A stretch of DNA of 64,000 nt, from NCBI GenBank assembly GCA_015499985.1, contig JAAAUF010000080.1, positions 1-64,000 of the forward strand. The letters run 5' to 3'. Each line of letters opens with the position of its first letter. Within the stretch, counting starts at the first letter, position 1. Shown here in pieces: positions 58,661 to 64,000 of the stretch. The position numbers and the translations under genes were made by a program. Source of the stretch: Haplosporangium gracile (Eukaryota > Mortierellomycota > Mortierellomycetes > Mortierellales > Mortierellaceae). The notes beneath the pieces are model-generated. The model was not told the origin of the DNA, searched no databases, and worked only from the letters and a program-made list of their open reading frames with translations.

Positions 58661-60042
58661 TCATACAGAGAAAGGCTTGGACAGAGAGTACTCCTGCTGG
58701 ACCTGTGCAATGACCTTGACGAGGATATCAACGGGCGCGGTGGTAAAGAACGTGGCTGGGTAAATCTTGCTGCCCCAGATAGGGTGGAGGAGAATCTTAC
58801 AGCAGCCTGCGTTCTGGAAATCATACTTGAGCAGCAATTGACAGCCCTCGACATCTGGATACACATCCCGACCACGTTCGCTGAATGACTGTTTAAAAAG
58901 AAATGACAGCGGATTACAAAAAAGAGTCAGCCAACGACGTACTTCGCCATTTCTATACCCAGATTACGAATATCGATGGGCGAAAACAGAACCGATAACT
59001 AACGAGAAAAAAGAGTGGGGACAGAAAAAAGAAGAAAAAGAAACGAAATGCACGGTCACCTACCGGAAACCCCGAGGCAGGATCAGTCATATCGGACCAG
59101 TAGCCCAACGTTTCCAAGCTCTTGTGAATAGCTTTCGACCATCGAATAAACTAAGCGTTTCCCAAAGGAAAAAAGATAAGAATAAGAATGAGATGTTAGA
59201 AGTGGGTCGATAAGGTGGGTCTAGAAGAGCATTTATCATCTTTTCTTGCTGCTATTTGTGTTCGTGCCCCTCCTCTCGACTGAAATTGCCCTCGATTCAC
59301 CCTTCCTCGTATCGGATGATTCACAAACAAAAGGTCTAACAGCCATTCGCCCTCGAAAAGCGCTAAAAAAAAGATGAAGAGATGTTATCGCAGCATGCGG
59401 TTCCTCGACGCACACACACACACACATACGCACAAACACAAACACACATCTCTCCCCTAGTATACTCTTGTCCAGAACATTGAGAAGGACTTCAATCTCA
59501 AACCGCAAAAAAAATCAGCCAGGGGAAAGAAGAGATGGCACAGGGGGTAGAGGTGAAGGAAGAAAAGGAGATTCTGCTGCGTAGCAAAAAAAAAAAAGAC
59601 AACCTGCACTTACGTCGTCCAGGCGGTCGTCCTTTTCCTTGGCAATCTCTGCATCCCAGGCAACCATCTCATGCTTGCATCTTTGAAAAGTAGGGACGAC
59701 CAACAGGCCCGAGAGGTCCTTGTTGGGGAAGACAGTGGCCAAATCCCTTGTCATCCGCCTTGGTGAGGCATGGATAGAGTATTCCAGTTTTGCCAATGTC
59801 GTCTCGGACATTTTGGGGCCGACCACAATGCTTGTCGAGCGAATTTTCCTGGCTCCGCTGCTGTTGCTACTGTTGTTGTTATTGTTAGTGTTGAAGGCGT
59901 CGACAGAGCAAGAGTTGTTGGCGGCGACGAGAGATGCGTGGATGAGCTCCGAGGTGAAGGAGGCGCTGGGTTGCTGCATCATTGTGAATTGGTCTGAGGG
60001 AAGCAGTGGTGAGAGATTCTCTGCGATGATTGAATGCTGCAT
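58661..60042 (-). CDS. MMADHC: MMADHC-like cobalamin trafficking protein (cblD type)
   Basis: Three exons (60042-59614, 59150-59064, 58888-58661), all in phase 0, give 247 residues. The C-terminal half carries the MMADHC signature: FPNKDLSGLLVVPTFQR, LGYWSDMTDPASGFP, EGCQLLLKYDFQNAGCC and HPIWGSKIYPATFFTTAP, in the same order as in human MMADHC (296 residues). MMADHC hands processed cobalamin from MMACHC to cytosolic methionine synthase or mitochondrial methylmalonyl-CoA mutase. The N-terminal 70 residues are poorly conserved, Ser/Asn-rich, and without an obvious mitochondrial presequence. The ATG lies just downstream of an A-rich tract. It follows the glutaminyl cyclase gene's direction with 205 bases between them and is divergent from striatin. 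Confidence 0.88.
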
Positions 60043-61650
60043 TGTGTGTGAATGAATGTCGAGCTGTTGGTTTTCTGACTTTGGTAAACTGGAAAAAAAA
60101 AAAAAAAATTGAAAAGGGCTGACGGGCGAAGCTTGGTGTTGATGAGTCAAATTATCGATTTGGATGTGTCGATGTCGATTGTATGTCCTGTTGTTGTCGT
60201 GCTTGTTGACTTGGTCCTTCGTCTTGTTCTTGAGTCTGGACTGACGGTGATGCGGAAGAGGAGTGAAGTGAGCGAGAGAGAAAAGCCAAGAAGAAGAAGA
60301 AGAAGAAGAAGAAGAAGAAGAAGAAGAAGAAGAAGAAGAAGAGAAGAGGAATAGATGAAAGTTGATAAAGAAAAAAAAAGGTTTCTTGGGGGAAACGAAC
60401 GAGAGAGCAGCTCGGTCGCATGGGAAGGCATCAAAATCGGATTTCGAATCTCCGTCAACAGGGATTGGCTGAATGGAACACAAGAGTGAGATTTCATGGA
60501 TTTCATGTGTCAACACTTTCGGATCCTCGCAAGATAAGCATTCGACGGAGCCAAGAAGGGAAACAGGCATGATGAAGAACACGAAGTCGCCTAGGGGATA
60601 CAAGCATATTCCCTCCCCTTCTACTTCTATTCCACGAAGATATCGTTTAGCATGCGGCGAGGCAAAAGACACTTCAACATATGAGTGCGATCGAGTTGGC
60701 TTGACCAGACCTGGCTCAAGCTCACAGTGATCTATTGATCGAAATTGGATTGATACAAAATGACAGCGATACCCAGCTTTTTGTCAAGTGGATGGTGCAA
60801 CCTACGCTCTCTCTCTCTCTCGTTCTTTCTCTCTCTTGTAACATGGCACGGCTGCTGGTCACTGGGTCCACCAGGGAGTGGGGGAAACGGGGGTCAAAAA
60901 ATCACAACACAGAGTCAACTACATGGTCGCATGGGAAATAAAGGGGTAGTGGTGACCAACTCACTCTTCCAATATATCCCTGTCCTGCTTGTTGCTTGTT
61001 GCTTGTCTGCTTGTTTGTGTTTGTCTTGCACCTTGCCGTCCCCCTGGTGACCTCTCTTCCATAGCCCAACAGCACAAACTCCACAGACACAAACAGCGCC
61101 TTGTGCCTTCCTCTTCTTTTTTCTTGTCACCACGGCTCCCTCTCTCTCTTTCTCTTCCTTACACTTTTTTTTCTTTTTTCCCCTTTCCCTAACCCCCAAT
61201 TCGCCTCCCTCCCCAGGTCCTCTCTCGCTCCCATTCTCATTCTTACCCTGCAACTCACTCCCACTCAAATACACATTCATTCACAACGCTCACATACACA
61301 CACTCTCAGCATACACTCGTACACAGTAAGTCGCATTCACCTCCTGCTAACTCCACATCAACGTGCATTCTTACTCAGTGACAAACAGGATAGCAACAAC
61401 AACATTCACTACTGTGGTTCAATTGCCTCCGTCCACCACATCCTAACTCTTCCAGCTTGTACGAGGTCGCACTCCGAGTCATACTAACAGCGACTGGCCC
61501 TGGCTTGCTGACTTTTCTATAGCCTAATCGCAATAAACAAATCAACCAGACCAACAGCCAGAACTGTCATAGACTCCTTCAACCAGTCCTCCAATAACCA
61601 TAAGACCCACAGCATCCTCGGAAGCCAAAAGTAGCAACAGGACAGAGGAT
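60043..61650. other. Divergent promoter region
   Basis: About 1.6 kb between the start codons of the MMADHC-like and striatin genes. It holds an AAG microsatellite at 60288-60341 and a CT/CA-rich striatin leader from about 61090. No coding region seen. Confidence 0.5.
60288..60341. repeat. AAG trinucleotide microsatellite
   Basis: About 18 uninterrupted AAG units about 250 bases upstream of the MMADHC-like start codon (CTT on the coding strand). Confidence 0.9.
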
Positions 61651-64000
61651 ATGCACCAGTTTCAGGCGTTTACTCCACAGGCACCGACTGTGGCCGAGTA
61701 TGCCTTCCCCAGCGTGCTCCAATTCCTTCAGTCAGAGTGGCGTCGATTCGAGCGTGATAGAAATGAATGGGACATTGAAAAGGCTGAGATGAAGGTAACT
61801 TTTTAGCACAAAAAAAAAAGGCGACTGAGGCCCTCCTACCACGCACCAAACGCTCGTTGGATGCATTGGAACCTGCTAAAAGTACTTGCATGAATCTTGA
61901 ATAATAACATGCTTTACCTACTCCTCCTTAATCATGGCTTGAATAGGCAAGGATCGCTTTCCTCGAAGGCGAGAAGCGCGGAGTGGACAATACAAAGCTA
62001 GATCTCATGAAGCGTGTCAAGATGCTCGAGTTTGCGCTTCGTCAAGAGAGGTAAACTAACATATTTTCTCCAAAGGACGGCTGACGACACCAAGTGGTTG
62101 GAAAGGCGGTTGAGTGCCCCATTCCACACAGCCAACATTTTGCTGTTGTTTTTTCTTTCAATCTTTCTAATGAATTTTCGTCTGTTGGACAACCTTACAT
62201 AATAGGAGCAAATACGTAGAAGGTAACCAAGGAGCTGCAAAAGGCGCCGCCGGATCACCTGTTTTCACACCACGTAAGTTGGGCATATTTCATAGCTTCA
62301 ACAGGATATTGTGTGACACATCACAAAGACTCTTTTCTCGCCACTGACCGCTTCGAAACGGCAGCACAATGACGACCAGTCGATGATCAGGACTATCAAG
62401 AGGACATGGAAATATGTGGCGCTCATTTTTGCAACTTATCCTTTTAAAATATCGTCCGTACTGACAATTTGCTCTGTGGTCATCATGTTTGTTCTATTTT
62501 TGGTATACCTAGAAGTCAATAACAATACCAATGGCATAAACGGCGATGCCATGGCCAACGGTATCAACAACAAGGCACTCAACAGGATGTCCACCTACAG
62601 TGCATTTGGAAACAACATGTCTCAAGTGAGTCCTACTTCGGCCACCAGCTTGGATCCAGCGGGAAGGGCAAAGAGCAGGGAATTTCTGCGGATGTAAGCA
62701 GCACGGGACGATCATTCTTGATTTTCGATCATTGCAACACGATCATAAGATTTAATAACACGAAACTAACAACTCTACATTTTATCTTGTGTGTAATTTC
62801 TAGATGTCTTCAGGAGATTAGCTATTTAACGTCGTCTGTCCCTCAGTCCGTTAGTATGGCGATGCCTCCTGTTCACAATCGACTTTCGCGTTACGAATCA
62901 GACAAACGTGCAGCAGGACCTAATGGGATCAGAGGAGCTAGCAGCAAGAACCGACACAGCGACTTCTTCCCCGCCAACGTTCATCCTGTGTCTGCCCCGC
63001 CACCTTTGCCCAGATCAAACTCGGTCCCTATCGCGACCCTTCAAACTATCGCGAAGAGCAAGGCTGCAGGCGCTCAGCAGGCGCAGGAAAGCAACGGCAA
63101 CGAACCTGATGTGACCGTGCACCCAGATGATGACGATGCGGAGCAGCGTACTTTGAACCAAAGAGAAATCACTCGTCAGTTGTCCAAGGAAGCCAAGCCC
63201 ACCGCGACAGCTGTGACTTTGGACGCCGACTCCACTCAGGCGAATGATATACCCGAGCAGGAGACTACAGACGTTGCTCAAGGCACCATGGATGAAGAGG
63301 AAGAGGGACCTACAGGACTGGAGGCGTTCCAACGAGAGGAGGCGATTACGGTTGTCCACTCGCCTATTTCGGCAGAGCAGTGGCGAGCTGACTTACAAAA
63401 GGCCGGTCAGCAGATTGGGCAAAATTCAAGGGACAAGAAAGGCGAAGGGAATCCAGAGGACGAGGCTCAGCTGGTATACAATCATCATGTTACGGACGAA
63501 CGGAAGCGCCGATTGAATGCAAGTGTACATAATTATTTATTTTTAACTCGCTTCACAACTGGACGTTTATAGAGCAAGGATGTTCAGGACAAGTTCAACA
63601 TTTCGCCTGAGCGTTTAAACAAGATGGTGAAGGAGTGGGACAGGGACAAGTCGAAGCAGGATATCGGACCAGCTAAGGCTCCAGGCAACAAGATAAAGTC
63701 CAAGGACGGAGGTATGCACCTTGAACTGGTGCTTGTTGCTGGTTGTATTGCAATGTCTTTTCATGTTTTTTAGATAGTCGCTAACAGGCTCTCTTGGTTT
63801 TAGTTGTTCCAGATGAACTGGCTAGCTTGAGCATTTCGGAGGCCGATGTGATTGAAAACGGCGGCAGTGTCAAGGGGGAAGACTCCAATGCTGACGAACC
63901 TGCTCGTTGGCGACCCAAGATCACATTACGGAGGTAAATAAGCTTGATCTCCTACTTACCGGGTCTTTGATATTGCTATTTTCTACAGAGTTTTAACTGC
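61651..64000 (+). CDS. Striatin (STRIPAK scaffold), 5' part, cut by window end
   Basis: Exons 61651-61794, 61947-62050, 62206-62273, 62380-62415, 62516-62693, 62804-63524, 63573-63711, 63804-63933 and 63989 onward stay in phase to the window end. The N-terminus matches striatin: EYAFPSVLQFLQSEWRRFERDRNEWDIE (caveolin-binding and coiled-coil start), ARIAFLEGEKRG, KRVKMLEFALRQER. Then come the conserved SREFLRICLQEISYL and, before the WD40 domain, WRPKITLRRVLTA. Striatins are PP2A B-type subunits scaffolding the STRIPAK complex, which in fungi controls hyphal fusion, septation and development. The WD40 propeller lies beyond the window. The fourth exon is the least certain: its donor (GTGGCG) is weak and a longer hydrophobic reading frame crosses that intron. 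Confidence 0.9.

Noticed and set aside
59515..60672. The full 385-codon minus-strand frame as one protein
   Set aside because: The part upstream of the Met at 60042 encodes a Ser run from the AAG/CTT microsatellite, and the part after 59614 is intron. Only 60042-59614 matches MMADHC.
62383..62515. Hydrophobic segment as a membrane domain of striatin
   Set aside because: Striatins have no membrane segment. The needed phase and an alternative acceptor at 62378-62379 give an acidic linker instead, so the hydrophobic stretch is read as intron.

Overview
This window is nuclear DNA of a filamentous fungus, most likely an early-diverging Mucoromycota species and possibly a Mortierella relative. Genes carry many short GT-AG introns (GTAAGT-type donors, CTAAC-like branch sites) and long pyrimidine-rich leaders. 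The content is fungal: a Mot1 ATPase, a striatin, endosulfine, a Ufo1-like F-box protein and two G-protein alpha subunits. A cobalamin-trafficking MMADHC homologue points away from Dikarya, which generally lack B12 metabolism. The lineage call is inference; no rRNA is present.

Layout: 1.5-4 kb, two small single-exon genes (a membrane-anchored Cys protein and a Ser-rich peptide). 6-8.1 kb (+), RRM/R3H RNA-binding protein of the Pin4 type. 8.4-9.9 kb (-), bestrophin-like channel. 10.7-12.9 kb (+), Bcd1-type HIT zinc-finger snoRNP factor. 13.4-15.5 kb (-), canonical myristoylated G-alpha. 15.5-22.2 kb, a gene-poor low-complexity stretch. 22.2 kb (-), a small hydrophobic protein. 24.4-26.9 kb (+), a two-TM protein. 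27.6-28.8 kb (+), pirin. 28.9-29.3 kb, a MITE-like inverted-repeat element beside tRNA-Thr(UGU). 30.2-33.5 kb (-), a divergent second G-alpha. A short run of Ns lies at 34.8 kb. 35.9-36.7 kb (+), endosulfine. 37.5-41.4 kb (-), a large PPR protein. 42-46 kb (-), an F-box/WD40/UIM protein. 46.2-47.7 kb (-), a decayed lipid phosphate phosphatase. 48.1-55.3 kb (+), Mot1. 55.5-55.9 kb (-), a small secreted Cys-rich protein. 56.8-58.5 kb (-), glutaminyl cyclase. 58.7-60.0 kb (-), MMADHC. 61.7 kb to the end (+), the 5' part of striatin.

Most genes are unrelated housekeeping genes with no operon logic. Signalling is over-represented: two G-alpha subunits, endosulfine (PP2A inhibitor) and striatin (PP2A-associated STRIPAK scaffold). 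The most notable items are the divergent G-alpha (Ser at the Ras Gly12 equivalent), the phosphatase pseudogene with several independent lesions, the fungal MMADHC, the MITE next to the tRNA, and two alternative first exons for Mot1. Exon coordinates were deduced by hand from splice signals, reading phase and protein family similarity recalled from memory; no database search was made.
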